Assembly (NCBI RefSeq): GCF_900105995.1
Contig: NZ_LT629785.1
Span: 2,046,001 to 2,110,000, forward strand
DNA from: Pseudomonas pohangensis
GTDB lineage: Bacteria; Pseudomonadota; Gammaproteobacteria; Pseudomonadales; Pseudomonadaceae
Direction of reading: 5' to 3'
DNA length: 64,000 nt
The position numbers and the translations under genes are program-made. This document shows, piece after piece, positions 8,765 to 17,321 of the stretch (position 1 is its first letter; each line of letters opens with the position of its first letter). Below the pieces are notes generated by a model. The model saw nothing but the letters and a program-made list of their open reading frames with translations. It did not search any database and was not told the origin of the DNA.

Positions 8765-9570
8765 GTTGAAGAATTGCGCCTGTTGCGTTGACGTCGTGGA
8801 AAAAGATAGCCGAGCAAGCCGCGTCGGCCAGCCTCGACACTAGGCGGGGGCGCTTCGCAGGCCAGCACGATACAACTGACATTATCCTTGCCGCCACTCT
8901 GGTTGGCAGCCCGGATCAGCTGCGAGACCAGGCCATCCAGGGTTTCTGCCGCTGCGCAGCAGGCAAGTATCTGTTCATCACTCAATTCGCCGGTCAGGCC
9001 ATCGCTGCACAGCAACAGAATCTCGCCTGGCTGCAACTGGCCGGCCAGTACACCGGGCTGCGGTTCATGTCCGGCCTGGCCCAGACACTGGGTAATCACG
9101 TTGCGCCGCGGATGCTGACGCGCTTCGGCGCTGGTCATTTCACCGGCATCGACCATCTCCTGCACCCAGCTGTGATCACGACTGAGCGGCTCGATCCGGT
9201 CCATGCTGATGCGGTAGGCGCGACTGTCGCCAACCCAGGCCAATGTGAACTGATCACCGGCCAACTGCACCGCCACCAGGGTGGTGCCCATGCCCTGACC
9301 AGCAGGATCGCCGTCTGCCGCCGCAAGAATCGCCGCATGCGCCTGCACCACGGCTTCGGGCAAAGCTGTGCCGACCTCGACCTGCTCGCGCAGAACTTCC
9401 AGTGCCAGCGCACTGGCTACCTCGCCGCGCTGATGCCCGCCCATGCCATCGGCCACCGCCCACAGGTTCAGCCCTGCACAGCACAGCAGGCTGTCCTCGT
9501 TGTGTGCACGGGTCAGACCCGGGTCACTCAGGGCGGCAAAGTGGATATTCGGCGTGGGGGAAATCGACAT
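8761..9570 (-). CDS. PP2C-family Ser/Thr protein phosphatase
   Basis: 269 residues with all metal-binding PP2C motifs: RAHNED (21-26), DGMGGH (41-46), GTT, GDSRAY, CSDGL and GGKDN. It removes phosphate from Ser/Thr residues in the cytoplasm and is expected to reverse the kinase encoded immediately downstream with a 4-bp overlap. It is the first gene of the operon. The 254-bp gap to the divergent lipoprotein gene (9571-9824) should hold promoters for both. The organisation resembles PppA-PpkA-Fha of type VI secretion clusters, but no secretion genes are near. Confidence 0.93.
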   Translation of the reverse strand: MSISPTPNIHFAALSDPGLTRAHNEDSLLCCAGLNLWAVADGMGGHQRGEVASALALEVLREQVEVGTALPEAVVQAHAAILAAADGDPAGQGMGTTLVAVQLAGDQFTLAWVGDSRAYRISMDRIEPLSRDHSWVQEMVDAGEMTSAEARQHPRRNVITQCLGQAGHEPQPGVLAGQLQPGEILLLCSDGLTGELSDEQILACCAAAETLDGLVSQLIRAANQSGGKDNVSCIVLACEAPPPSVEAGRRGLLGYLFPRRQRNRRNSST

Positions 9571-9824
9571 AAGACAGAAAACAACCAGTTGACCTGTACA
9601 GCACCGGAACAGGCGCCTTGGCCTGCATGATGCGATTGTCGTGAAGTATTGACCACATCTGCAGCAAGCTCGCGGGAAATTTTGTTAACCCGTCGAGCAA
9701 TGCACACACTTTACCCGCCGCCATTCGCCGCCAGCCTGGCTGACAGCCCTGGTATTGCGCCGGGCACACTTGTCGGCGTCGGTGCGACTGGGTAACGTGC
9801 CGACTTCATTTGCGGAGTCCAGCC

Positions 9825-10496
9825 ATGTCCACCGTTCGTCCCCTGTTGTTCGCCCTGCTGCCGCTGTTTGGCGGCTGCCAGCTCCTCACCAGCTTCACCG
9901 AACAGCCCACACCCGCCGAGCCACGCTTTCAAGGCCAGTTGAGCCAGAGCGGTGACCAGTTGCTGTTCCAGCCCTGCCAGGCAAAGACCCGCTATCAGTT
10001 GACCGGTGCGCAGACCGAGCAGTTTGCCGAACAGACAAAGGCACTGCTGGCCGACAATGGCAAACCACTGTTTGCTGACCTGCGCGGCACACCCGAAGCC
10101 CTCGACCTGAGCAAGGGTGAAGGGCGCCTGGTAGTCAGCAAGATTTACCGGATTCAGGCTGAAGGCCCGGACTGTAACGACCCGAACTTCAAACGACTGC
10201 AGATCCGTGCCCACGGCAACGAGCCGGCCTGGAATCTCAATACCAGCCAACGGGGTATGGTGCTTGAACGCATGGGCCAACCCTCGCTGGCCCTGCCCTA
10301 CCTGGAAGAGCAGTTGCCCGATGGCAGCACCAGCATCAGCACCGATGCCGACGGCCTCAAGCTGGAACTCTGGCTGACGCCGCAAAGTTGCACCGACAGC
10401 ATGACCGGCAGCATCGAACACCTGACTGCCGAATTGCGCCTGAATGACGAAGTACTGCACGGCTGTGCCGCCTTCGGCGCCAGGCGCAGCGACTAA
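9825..10496 (+). CDS. Lipoprotein of the COG3650 / META-like family
   Basis: A 223-residue lipoprotein whose start at 9825 follows a GGAG ribosome site. A short hydrophobic leader ends in the lipobox FGGC (Cys17), so the mature protein is likely anchored in the outer membrane. The second half carries HGNEPAW, CTDSMTG and LHGCAA, the pattern of uncharacterised proteins related to HslJ/META domains. It is divergently transcribed from the phosphatase operon. The function is unknown; related proteins are suspected in envelope or antibiotic stress. Confidence 0.78.
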   Translation: MSTVRPLLFALLPLFGGCQLLTSFTEQPTPAEPRFQGQLSQSGDQLLFQPCQAKTRYQLTGAQTEQFAEQTKALLADNGKPLFADLRGTPEALDLSKGEGRLVVSKIYRIQAEGPDCNDPNFKRLQIRAHGNEPAWNLNTSQRGMVLERMGQPSLALPYLEEQLPDGSTSISTDADGLKLELWLTPQSCTDSMTGSIEHLTAELRLNDEVLHGCAAFGARRSD

Positions 10497-10578
10497 AGCA
10501 GGTGCTGTTCAACTAGCCCGCTCCGCCTAGCAGCGTCAGCCCGCACCCACAGCGAGCTGGCCTGCATGGGGTCAGGGG

Positions 10579-11430
10579 TTACTGCTGCATCTGTTCGATG
10601 ATCAGCTTCTGCGCCGGCATCGGTGCCGGGAACTCCACCGCACCCAGCTCATCCTTCAGCAACCGGTTGGTGTCGAAATACACCTGCCAATAGTCGTCGG
10701 TATGACAGTAGGGGCGCACCGCCAGCACCGGACCCACCAGGTTGAATTCGAGGATTTCGACATCCACCGCAGGTTCGGCCATGACGTTGGGTATCGCTGC
10801 AATTTTCTCCTTGAGCACGGCAATTGCGGCTTTGTAATCCGCAGCGCCGGAGATCTGCGCGGTCAGATCCACCCGCCGGAAGCTGTTATGGCTGAAGTTC
10901 TGGATATTGTCGGAAAACAGCTTGTTGTTGCCGACCAGCGTCAGCACGTTGTCCGGGGTATTGATTGCGGTGGCAAACAGGCCGATCTCCATCACCGTAC
11001 CGGTGACACCACCGGCACAGATGAAATCGCCGACCTTGAACGGCCGCAACACGATGATGAAACCGCCGGCTGCCAGGTTCGCCAGCAAGCCGGACCAGGC
11101 CATGCCGATCGCCAGGCCAACCGCTGCAAGCAGCGCGGCAAAGGTGGTGGTCTGTACGCCGAGGTACCCGAGAATGCCGATCACCAGCAGAATGTTCAGC
11201 GTGACGGTGATCACCGAACCGATATAACGCAGCACCGTAGGATCGACACTCTGCTTGCTCAACCCGCTTTGCACCATGCGTACCGCAGCACCAATCAGCC
11301 AGCGCCCGACCACCCAGAAAGCCAGCGCGGCAAGAATCTTCACGCCGAAGGTCGTCGCGTACTCCATGACCTTGTTCATCACTAGATTCATATTGTCGAC
11401 AGAGACGACATTGAGGGTGCTTTCGTCCAT
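10579..11430 (-). CDS. mscS: Small-conductance mechanosensitive channel
   Basis: 283 residues, the usual length of MscS, which forms a heptameric inner-membrane valve that opens under tension to release solutes during hypo-osmotic shock. There are three N-terminal membrane helices; the third, pore-lining one has the Gly/Ala-rich LAAVGLAIGMAWSGLLANLAAG pattern. The beta domain includes PFKVGDFICAGGVTGTV, followed by the alpha/beta cage ending near 280. It is a stand-alone gene convergent with the COG3650 lipoprotein. Confidence 0.94.
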   Translation of the reverse strand: MDESTLNVVSVDNMNLVMNKVMEYATTFGVKILAALAFWVVGRWLIGAAVRMVQSGLSKQSVDPTVLRYIGSVITVTLNILLVIGILGYLGVQTTTFAALLAAVGLAIGMAWSGLLANLAAGGFIIVLRPFKVGDFICAGGVTGTVMEIGLFATAINTPDNVLTLVGNNKLFSDNIQNFSHNSFRRVDLTAQISGAADYKAAIAVLKEKIAAIPNVMAEPAVDVEILEFNLVGPVLAVRPYCHTDDYWQVYFDTNRLLKDELGAVEFPAPMPAQKLIIEQMQQ

Positions 11431-11596
11431 GGTGTAATTCCTACGAGTGATTTGAAAGAAAAACTATAGACCAAGGCCACACAGATGAAGGCCCGGCAAG
11501 CCTTGTCAGGCCTGGCCGCCCACAACTGCCGTAACTGCAGGGCTACAATCACTGCAGGGCATCCGCATATCCATAAAACTGAGGCAGCGCATCCAG

Positions 11597-12082
11597 ATGA
11601 GAAAAACACTGTTTATTTTCCTCGGCATCCTGATCGGCGCTCTGTTGCTGACCCAGTTCGGCGTGCTGAAGGGAACCCCGCCGGATGATCTCGGCGTACA
11701 CGCACAGCGGCTCAAACCACCCTCGCAGACGCGCAACAGTGTCTCCAGCCAGGCCAGGCTGTACCCCGGACATCCCCAGCTCGACTATGCCGAAATCCAG
11801 CCACTGCCACTGAAGAACGGCTCGGCCAGCACCTCCATGACCGCGCTGCTCACTGCTCTGCAGGGCCTGCCCGGCATCAGTGTGGTGGAGCAACAGCCGG
11901 ACTATATCTACGCGCAGGCACAGACACCCTGGCTGAAGTTCGTCGACGACCTGGAATTCTGGGTCAACCCGCAACTCGGCGTGATTGATGTGCGCAGCGC
12001 CAGCCGGCTCGGCCGCGAGGACTTCGGCGTGAACCGGCAACGCATCGAGGCCATTCGCGCTGCCTATCTGGCGCAGCCATGA
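11597..12082 (+). CDS. DUF1499 family protein
   Basis: 161 residues beginning with a signal-anchor helix (RKTLFIFLGILIGALLLTQFG). The body has RNSVSSQA, the PLPL block, and the conserved C-terminal FVDDLEFWVNPQLGVIDVRS and ASRLGREDFGVNRQRIE segments typical of DUF1499. Members are found in many proteobacteria and chloroplasts, and their biochemical role is unknown. It is transcribed alone, divergent from mscS, and its 3' end faces the dehydrogenase gene. Confidence 0.88.
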   Translation: MRKTLFIFLGILIGALLLTQFGVLKGTPPDDLGVHAQRLKPPSQTRNSVSSQARLYPGHPQLDYAEIQPLPLKNGSASTSMTALLTALQGLPGISVVEQQPDYIYAQAQTPWLKFVDDLEFWVNPQLGVIDVRSASRLGREDFGVNRQRIEAIRAAYLAQP

Positions 12083-12193
12083 AGCATGGCCGCTACTGCG
12101 AGTAAACTCCAGCGGTAGCGGCAGATTTCACCGCTGAAAAAACCGCGGCTATTGTCCTGCATGCGGGCAACCAACGTTGCCCTGGCAAAGTGC

Positions 12194-13201
12194 TCAGAAC
12201 CCTTCCAGGACCAGCTTGCCGCGGGCCTTGCCGCTCTCCACCACCGCGTGGGCGCGGCGCAGGTTTTGCGCATTGATTCGGCCAAAGTGCTCGCCCAGGG
12301 TGGTTTTCAATACCCCTTGATCGATCAGCGCTGAAACGCGGTTGAGCAGTTCGTGCTGGGCAAGCATGTCCGGGGTTTCGAACATCGACCGGGCAAACAT
12401 GAACTCCCAATGCAATGACAGCGACTTGCGCTTCATCGGCTTGACGTCGAGGCTTTGCGGGTCGTCGATCAGGGCCAATTTACCTTGCGGCCGCAGCGCT
12501 TCAATCAGCTGCGGATAGTAACTGTCGGTATGCGTCAGGCTGGCGACGTGACTGACCTGGCCCACACCGATCTGTTGCAGTTGTTCAACCAGCGGCTGGC
12601 TGTGATCAATCACATGATGGGCACCGAGACCCAGCACCCAGTGACGGGTTTCCGGCCGCGAAGCGCTGCCGATGATGGTCAGCCTGGTCAGTTGCCGTGC
12701 CAGTTGCACCAGAATCGAACCAACGCCGCCTGCGGCGCCAATGATCAGCAGACTGTCACCCTCACCACCGCCTTCCACTACTCCCAGCCGATCGAACAGC
12801 AGTTCCCAGGCGGTGATCGAGGTCAGCGGCAAGGCCGCGGCGTGGGCCGCGTCGATGGTTTTCGGCTTGTGACCGGCGATACGCTCATCGACCAGATGAA
12901 ATTCGCTGTAGTTGCCGGGGCGCGTGATGGAGCCGGCGTAGAACACTTCATCACCCGGCTGGAACAGGGTCACCGCACTGCCGGTTTCACGCACGATGCC
13001 AACCGCGTCCCAACCCAACACCTTTGGCTCGGTGCTGGCAGTGCCGGCACGGACCTTGGTATCCACCGGATTGACCGCAACAGCAAGCACCTCCACCAGT
13101 AAATCGCGAGGGCCCGGCGTGGGTTTGGGCAGTTCCATATCCATCAGCGCACGCGGGTCGTCAATGGGCAGGCCGTGCTGGGTAAAGGCAATCGCTTTCA
13201 T
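12194..13201 (-). CDS. Zinc-type alcohol dehydrogenase-like MDR oxidoreductase
   Basis: 335 residues of the medium-chain reductase superfamily, in the subgroup that starts MKAI-then-DLPKP and carries NPVDTKVRAG and KVLGWDAVGIV. The NADPH-binding Rossmann motif is GAAGGVGSILVQLA at about 157-170. Members reduce quinones or enones with NADPH in the cytoplasm. The name is historical, and the structural zinc lobe is not evident here. It lies downstream of a truncated ABM monooxygenase gene and divergent from a LysR regulator that probably controls both. Confidence 0.9.
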   Translation of the reverse strand: MKAIAFTQHGLPIDDPRALMDMELPKPTPGPRDLLVEVLAVAVNPVDTKVRAGTASTEPKVLGWDAVGIVRETGSAVTLFQPGDEVFYAGSITRPGNYSEFHLVDERIAGHKPKTIDAAHAAALPLTSITAWELLFDRLGVVEGGGEGDSLLIIGAAGGVGSILVQLARQLTRLTIIGSASRPETRHWVLGLGAHHVIDHSQPLVEQLQQIGVGQVSHVASLTHTDSYYPQLIEALRPQGKLALIDDPQSLDVKPMKRKSLSLHWEFMFARSMFETPDMLAQHELLNRVSALIDQGVLKTTLGEHFGRINAQNLRRAHAVVESGKARGKLVLEGF

Positions 13202-13307
13202 GGGTAAATCTCCTGGAAATCATCGGGTTAGCTGATCGGGGGCATTTCATTGAGGATGTATCCGGCAAAGCCACCGAGGGTGCCGGATGGCTGTTGTCGC
13301 AGTGCTC

Positions 13308-13427
13308 CTATTGAAGGCAGCCGGCTTCGACGCGGGCAATGGGCATCAGCCTTTCCAGCTCAGTCCTGACCAGATCAATCTGCTCGGGGTTGGCGTGGAT
13401 GTGGGCGACGATGGTCAGCTTGCTCAT
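13308..13427 (-). pseudogene. Truncated antibiotic-biosynthesis-monooxygenase (ABM) protein
   Basis: Only 39 codons: the N-terminal half of an ABM ferredoxin-like domain (MSKLTIVAHIHANPEQIDLV then GCLQ and stop). ABM proteins are normally about 95-100 residues and continue with a block such as YDLH...FYENW, which is missing. The start has a good GGGAG ribosome site, so the short peptide might still be made. After the stop another frame reads GGFAGYILNEMPPIS and ends at a stop, suggesting that a deletion joined two genes here. Confidence 0.6.
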
Positions 13428-13525
13428 GGCTTCGACTCCCTGACTGGGAATGGGAGAACAATAGACCCTTGCGCTAAGCGGATAAACAGACAGAATAAGG
13501 AAACACAATCCGGATTTACCGAATA

Positions 13526-14443
13526 ATGCTGCTCAGCAATATCGCCCTGTTCCAACAGATAGTCGAGAAAGGCAGCCTGGCAGCGGCCGGGCGTGAAGCC
13601 GGCCTGTCTTCGACCAGTGTGTCCGAACGTCTGGCTGCACTCGAGGCACACTATGGCGTCGTCCTGCTGAACCGCACGACCCGCTCGATCAGCCTGACCG
13701 AAGAAGGACGCACCCTGCTCGAGGGTGGCAAACGGGTGTTGGGTGAGATCGAAGACCTCGAATCACGCATCCGTTTTGGCGCAGAAACCCTCTCGGGACC
13801 GATCCGCATCAGCGCTCCCAGTGACATCGGGCGCACTGTGGTAGCGGAAGAAACCAACCGCTTTCTGGCAGCTCACCCTGCCATCACTGTCGAGCTGCTG
13901 CTTTCGGACGGTTATGTTGATGTGGTGGGCCAGGGTTTTGACCTGGCCGTACGTTTCGGCTCGATTACCGACAGCTCTTTGCGCATCAGAAGTTTGGGAC
14001 TCAAGCGTCGCGTGGTCTGTGCCGCGCCTGCCTATCTTGCCAGCCACGGCACACCGCAAAAACCTGACGACCTGCATGGGCACAACTGTCTGCTCATGCG
14101 CTTCGGCGGCAATCTGGACAATCTCTGGCGCTTCGGCCCGGACCAGCAGCCGCAGTTCGTCACCGTGCGCGGCAACAGGGTGGCCAACGATGGCGCACTG
14201 GTACGCCAGTGGTGCCTGGCGGGTTACGGCATCATGCTCAAGTCAGAACTGGATGTCGGCGCGGATCTGCAGAGGGGCAAACTGGTCGAGTTGCTTGCCG
14301 AGCATGCACAGCCCGCCACCCCGGTACAAATGCTGTTCCCCCCTGGCCGCGCCCAGCCACGGCGAGTACGCGCACTGGCTGATCGGCTGGCGCTAGCGCT
14401 GCAGGGAAATGAGCATTCCAGCGGGCTCGCTGGGCAGACTTGA
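13526..14443 (+). CDS. LysR-family transcriptional regulator
   Basis: 305 residues with an N-terminal winged helix-turn-helix at about 5-62 (LFQQIVEKGSLAAAGREAGL and SVSERLAALEAHYGVVLLNR) and a LysR substrate-binding domain with SAPSDIGRTV opening its effector lobe. It belongs to the CrgA/PA group of LTTRs. It is divergent from the ABM/MDR dehydrogenase pair; the 98-bp gap 13428-13525 should hold the shared operator. It is the last apparently chromosomal gene before the tRNA fragment. Confidence 0.93.
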   Translation: MLLSNIALFQQIVEKGSLAAAGREAGLSSTSVSERLAALEAHYGVVLLNRTTRSISLTEEGRTLLEGGKRVLGEIEDLESRIRFGAETLSGPIRISAPSDIGRTVVAEETNRFLAAHPAITVELLLSDGYVDVVGQGFDLAVRFGSITDSSLRIRSLGLKRRVVCAAPAYLASHGTPQKPDDLHGHNCLLMRFGGNLDNLWRFGPDQQPQFVTVRGNRVANDGALVRQWCLAGYGIMLKSELDVGADLQRGKLVELLAEHAQPATPVQMLFPPGRAQPRRVRALADRLALALQGNEHSSGLAGQT

Positions 14444-14493
14444 GGCTTTGGCAGATTTCCGGCGACACCTAGACAACTGGCCGAACCGGAACG

Positions 14494-14529
14494 AAAAAGC
14501 CCCGTAACCTGTTGAGTTACGGGGCTTTT
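14494..14529. terminator. Rho-independent terminator shared by lysR and the tRNA remnant
   Basis: A strong hairpin: AAAAAGCCCCGTAAC, loop CTGTTGA, then GTTACGGGGCTTTT, with A and T tracts on both flanks so that it works in either direction. On the minus strand it lies directly after a CCA-ending tRNA 3' fragment, as tRNA terminators usually do. On the plus strand it closes the lysR unit. Confidence 0.9.
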
Positions 14530-14536
14530 CAAATAA

Positions 14537-14592
14537 TGGCGGGAAGATAGGGATTTGAACCCCTGTATCGTATACACCAGTACGCTGGAGCC
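14537..14592 (-). other. tRNA 3'-end fragment, probable attachment site
   Basis: Read on the minus strand this ends in GGGGTTCAAATCCC, then TCTTCCC, G and CCA: a T-arm, the 3' acceptor strand, discriminator and CCA tail, followed by a terminator. Immediately upstream is a GTATACGATAC stretch resembling a long variable arm, so a serine-type tRNA is likely. No matching 5' acceptor strand (GGGAAGA) or anticodon arm is found nearby, so the gene is not intact. A short 3' tRNA copy is what remains at one end when an element integrates into a tRNA gene; the intact copy should lie to the right, beyond this window. Confidence 0.6.
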
Positions 14593-14654
14593 CGCTGTAT
14601 TCCTAGGCTTACTCTGGCGTCTAGGTCCAGAACGGACTGAATAGGCCTCTGTTT

Positions 14655-14696
14655 CGTCCTAATTTCGTCCTAAAGACTAACATCACGCCCGTCCTA
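14655..14696 (+). repeat. Three CGTCCTA repeats beside the tRNA fragment
   Basis: The heptamer CGTCCTA (TAGGACG on the other strand) occurs at 14655, 14666 and 14690; the first two sit 11 bp apart on the same face and share the longer TTTCGTCCTAA core. Short direct repeats next to an att core are typical arm-binding sites of tyrosine integrases. A minus-strand reading across them (FRTKLGRNRGLFSPFWT, stop at 14621) might instead be the last codons of a lost integrase gene. Confidence 0.4.
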
Positions 14697-14825
14697 GGTT
14701 AGAAGAAGTGCAGTGCACAACTTATGGACTAGGAAGTACCTTTATTGGAGGGGTACCAGCGACAACGTTATGCCTGAGTAATCACATCGTGCTTAGGACA
14801 GTGAGTTCTTAAGATGGGCAGCCGC

Positions 14826-14871
14826 TTTTGGCACGTAGCAACCTTTGGCGACAGGCTGCTACGTGCCAAAA
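14826..14871. repeat. Perfect 15-bp inverted repeat
   Basis: Arms TTTTGGCACGTAGCA (14826-14840) and TGCTACGTGCCAAAA (14857-14871) surround a 16-base spacer. It is too symmetric to be chance. It might be a terminator (T/A tracts at both ends), a protein-binding site, or ends of a small mobile element. No transcript is evident on either side to choose between these. Confidence 0.6.
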
Positions 14872-15048
14872 TCGGTCGGCGGATACGCTGCCTGATTTCT
14901 CCAATCAGGACAAACAAAGGCACACTCAGAAATGGCCTGATCTGGGTGCCGAAATGGCACAGAGATCATCCGCGCTTGAACCCAGAGTGTGTCCTTCAGT
15001 GACTATTCTTTGACCTATTATCTAAAACACTGCGATTATTGTATAAGT

Positions 15049-15210
15049 CTAGGAAGAGTGCTCGCCTGAGTTTAAAATCGGTGTATCGCGCAGCAACTCC
15101 CTCTCCATCAGGGCCTTAACATTCAGCCTGGCGAGGTCGAGCCAGGACTGATAACCGGCTGCATAAAGGCACAGTTTGCGCGGCAACTGCCTTGCAAGAC
15201 GCGAATATAC
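15049..15210 (-). pseudogene. C-terminal coding relic, unidentified
   Basis: Minus-strand frame reads VYSRLARQLPRKLCLYAAGY then QSWLDLARLNVKALMERELL and stops at 15049. An in-frame TGA at 15211-15213 cuts the frame upstream and no start codon precedes it, so it looks like the tail of a lost alpha-helical protein. I do not recognise the family. Confidence 0.35.
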
Positions 15211-15465
15211 TCATGTATATCTGTCAATCAGGTTAGCCGCTTGCGCTGACTCACCTAACCGAAACGGACGCACTAGGCTTCTTGGTAAACGGACTTGGCC
15301 AAATTATTTCCTATAAGTTTCAGCACCCATTACCCCCCTCAATATCCCAAGCCCCTCTCATAGAGAATGAGGGTGCTGTGCTGCAAAAAACATTCCATCG
15401 ATGAAGAACTCCATTACATCCGTCGCTACAAATTTTAGGCAAAAATTTTAATAACAAGGAAAGTC

Positions 15466-17262
15466 ATGAAGAAAGTAATTACTCTCGGTGCTCTAGTTAT
15501 AGCCGTATCAGGCTGCGGCAAGAGCGAATTTGCTCTGGACGGTGTAGCTGTATCTGACGGCACGCTCGGCAAGCCTGACGCTACCTACGTTGAGCGTGAA
15601 AGCCGAAAGCCGATCACGGGTACTGTTCGTAAAGTCCAGGGCGAAGTTGAATTGCTCAGCTTTAGCGTGGTCGAGGGCGTGGTTGATGGCGAATGGGTCC
15701 AGCGAGACGCTAAGGGAAACTTGTATAAAATCGGGACACTATCTGGCGGTAAATTCGTCGGTTCCGAGAAAACCTATTGCACTGGCAGTGACAAGCTCGC
15801 AATTGAAGTCGATCACCAATCTGATGTCGTTTCCACTACCGAATATGACTGCGGCACTGGACTTGTTAGGAGGGAGTTTGCAAAGGTTCCAAGTACCAAT
15901 AAACCCACTGGCACCTTCAAGCAGTATTGCGCTGGCAGCGATCAGCTATCCCAAAAAATCGACTACAAGCCCGACCTAGTTTCAACCGACAAATATGACT
16001 GCGCGACAGGCTTAGCTTTGGCTGAGTCCCGCGTGTCGGCTGAGACTGGCAAATTTGTCGGCACTGAAAAAGAATGGGCCGTTGTTGCTGGCAAGCAGGT
16101 TCCTACAAAACTGGTCACCTACAGCACTGACGGCAAAGGAACCATCGACGGCGTTGCGGATGAGTTTTATCCAGACGGCTCACTCAAGTCTCATGTGATG
16201 TACGTGAATGGCGCAAAGACAGGTGATGAGACTACTTACTCGCTTTACGAAGACGGTACGCACCGCATCAAATCTAAAACTGTTTACGAAGACGGCTTAA
16301 CTGTCAGCGTAACCAATTACAAAGACACCCTATGGCCTGAAGGCACCATTGAATCATTCGCTCATTATGACGGGCTACACGACTACGGCAGCCCGTATCA
16401 AGACTATGTAATCTACTACAACGACAACGAAGTACGTCTCGGCTCTTATCAACCTCGTAAAAAGACTTCGGCCGCTGAAATGGGGGTTTGGACGCGCCTT
16501 CAGCAACGCGAGCGAACCGAGCCTTCCGCGCAGTCTCTTGAAGAAATTAAGTTTCTAATCAAATCAAGCAGCGTAGACATCAACTCAATGCGCGGACCAC
16601 TCGACGTGCCTTTGCTGCGTAATAGTACCTGGCGTTACCGTGATGTTTTGCTTGAGCTTGGCGCTGATCCAAACGATCAAGATGTTCTTGGCCAGACGTA
16701 CCTGTCCTACTGCATGCGTGAGGGGCTGAATAAGTGCAACATCGAGTTAATGGCACGACTAGTCAATGAAGAAAAGCCAAGCGTTGATAGGTTTGGCAAT
16801 ACGCCTCTAATCCTCTTCTGCCGCAGGGCTGATGATTTTTCGAATGGCTATAGCGGTCGCTACAAGAACCAAGCTCACGCCATGTTTGACGAATTGCTGA
16901 AGAAGTCTGATGTTAATGCCGCTAACATGCGCGGTAGAACAGCCTTGCATGAGTGCATGGAAACCGGTTACAGCCGCAACCTCGACATCTATTACGCTAA
17001 AGCTCTAATTGCCGCAGGCGCTGACACTACTAAGACGGATGTATCCGGCCTTTTGCCTGTCCAAATGCTATTTGTTAAGAGCTACAGCAGTCTGAATAGC
17101 TCTCTTAGCCTTACCGCCAGCCATGAACTTGTCCAGACAGCGGTAGATTTCGGCTACGACTTGAATACGCCCTTTCCGATTTATGACAAAAAATTAAAAG
17201 AGATTTTCATGGAATCCGGTAGTGCCGGCCTAGCCATGCAAATCGAAAATCTCGGCGGATAA
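15466..17262 (+). CDS. Lipoprotein with MORN-like and ankyrin repeats
   Basis: 598 residues. The signal peptide MKKVITLGALVIAVSGC ends in a lipobox (Cys17). Residues about 40-300 contain repeating strands such as GKFVGSEKTYC/TGTFKQYCAGS/YPDGSLKSHV resembling MORN/YwqK repeats, with paired Cys spaced as YC...YDC. Residues about 370-560 are ankyrin-like (ELGADPNDQDVLGQTYLSYC, NMRGRTALHECMETG, AAGADTTKTDVSG). It is likely a surface or periplasmic scaffold. Base composition is closer to 50 percent GC, unlike the chromosomal genes to its left, consistent with acquisition. The partner is unknown. Confidence 0.8.
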   Translation: MKKVITLGALVIAVSGCGKSEFALDGVAVSDGTLGKPDATYVERESRKPITGTVRKVQGEVELLSFSVVEGVVDGEWVQRDAKGNLYKIGTLSGGKFVGSEKTYCTGSDKLAIEVDHQSDVVSTTEYDCGTGLVRREFAKVPSTNKPTGTFKQYCAGSDQLSQKIDYKPDLVSTDKYDCATGLALAESRVSAETGKFVGTEKEWAVVAGKQVPTKLVTYSTDGKGTIDGVADEFYPDGSLKSHVMYVNGAKTGDETTYSLYEDGTHRIKSKTVYEDGLTVSVTNYKDTLWPEGTIESFAHYDGLHDYGSPYQDYVIYYNDNEVRLGSYQPRKKTSAAEMGVWTRLQQRERTEPSAQSLEEIKFLIKSSSVDINSMRGPLDVPLLRNSTWRYRDVLLELGADPNDQDVLGQTYLSYCMREGLNKCNIELMARLVNEEKPSVDRFGNTPLILFCRRADDFSNGYSGRYKNQAHAMFDELLKKSDVNAANMRGRTALHECMETGYSRNLDIYYAKALIAAGADTTKTDVSGLLPVQMLFVKSYSSLNSSLSLTASHELVQTAVDFGYDLNTPFPIYDKKLKEIFMESGSAGLAMQIENLGG

Positions 17263-17321
17263 TTCGCCTTCTCATCGACCATGGCGGCATGCCCGCCTGA
17301 TTAAAAAATGGAGCAGTAAAT

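Larger units (their letters stand above)
14697..15465. other. Gene-free stretch with an inverted repeat and a gene relic
   Basis: No intact gene is visible. The stretch contains a 15-bp inverted repeat at 14826-14871 and a decayed minus-strand coding piece at 15049-15210 (both listed separately), and the leader region of the lipoprotein gene that starts at 15466 after AAGGAAAG. Short open frames around 14814-15013 have no ribosome site or recognisable content. Confidence 0.6.

Noticed and set aside
6278..9570. Type VI secretion regulator cluster
   Set aside because: The phosphatase-kinase-FHA order is similar, but no tss, hcp or vgrG gene is present and an antiporter follows.
14537..14640. 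Intact tRNA gene
   Set aside because: No 5' acceptor strand or anticodon arm can be paired; only the 3' part is present.
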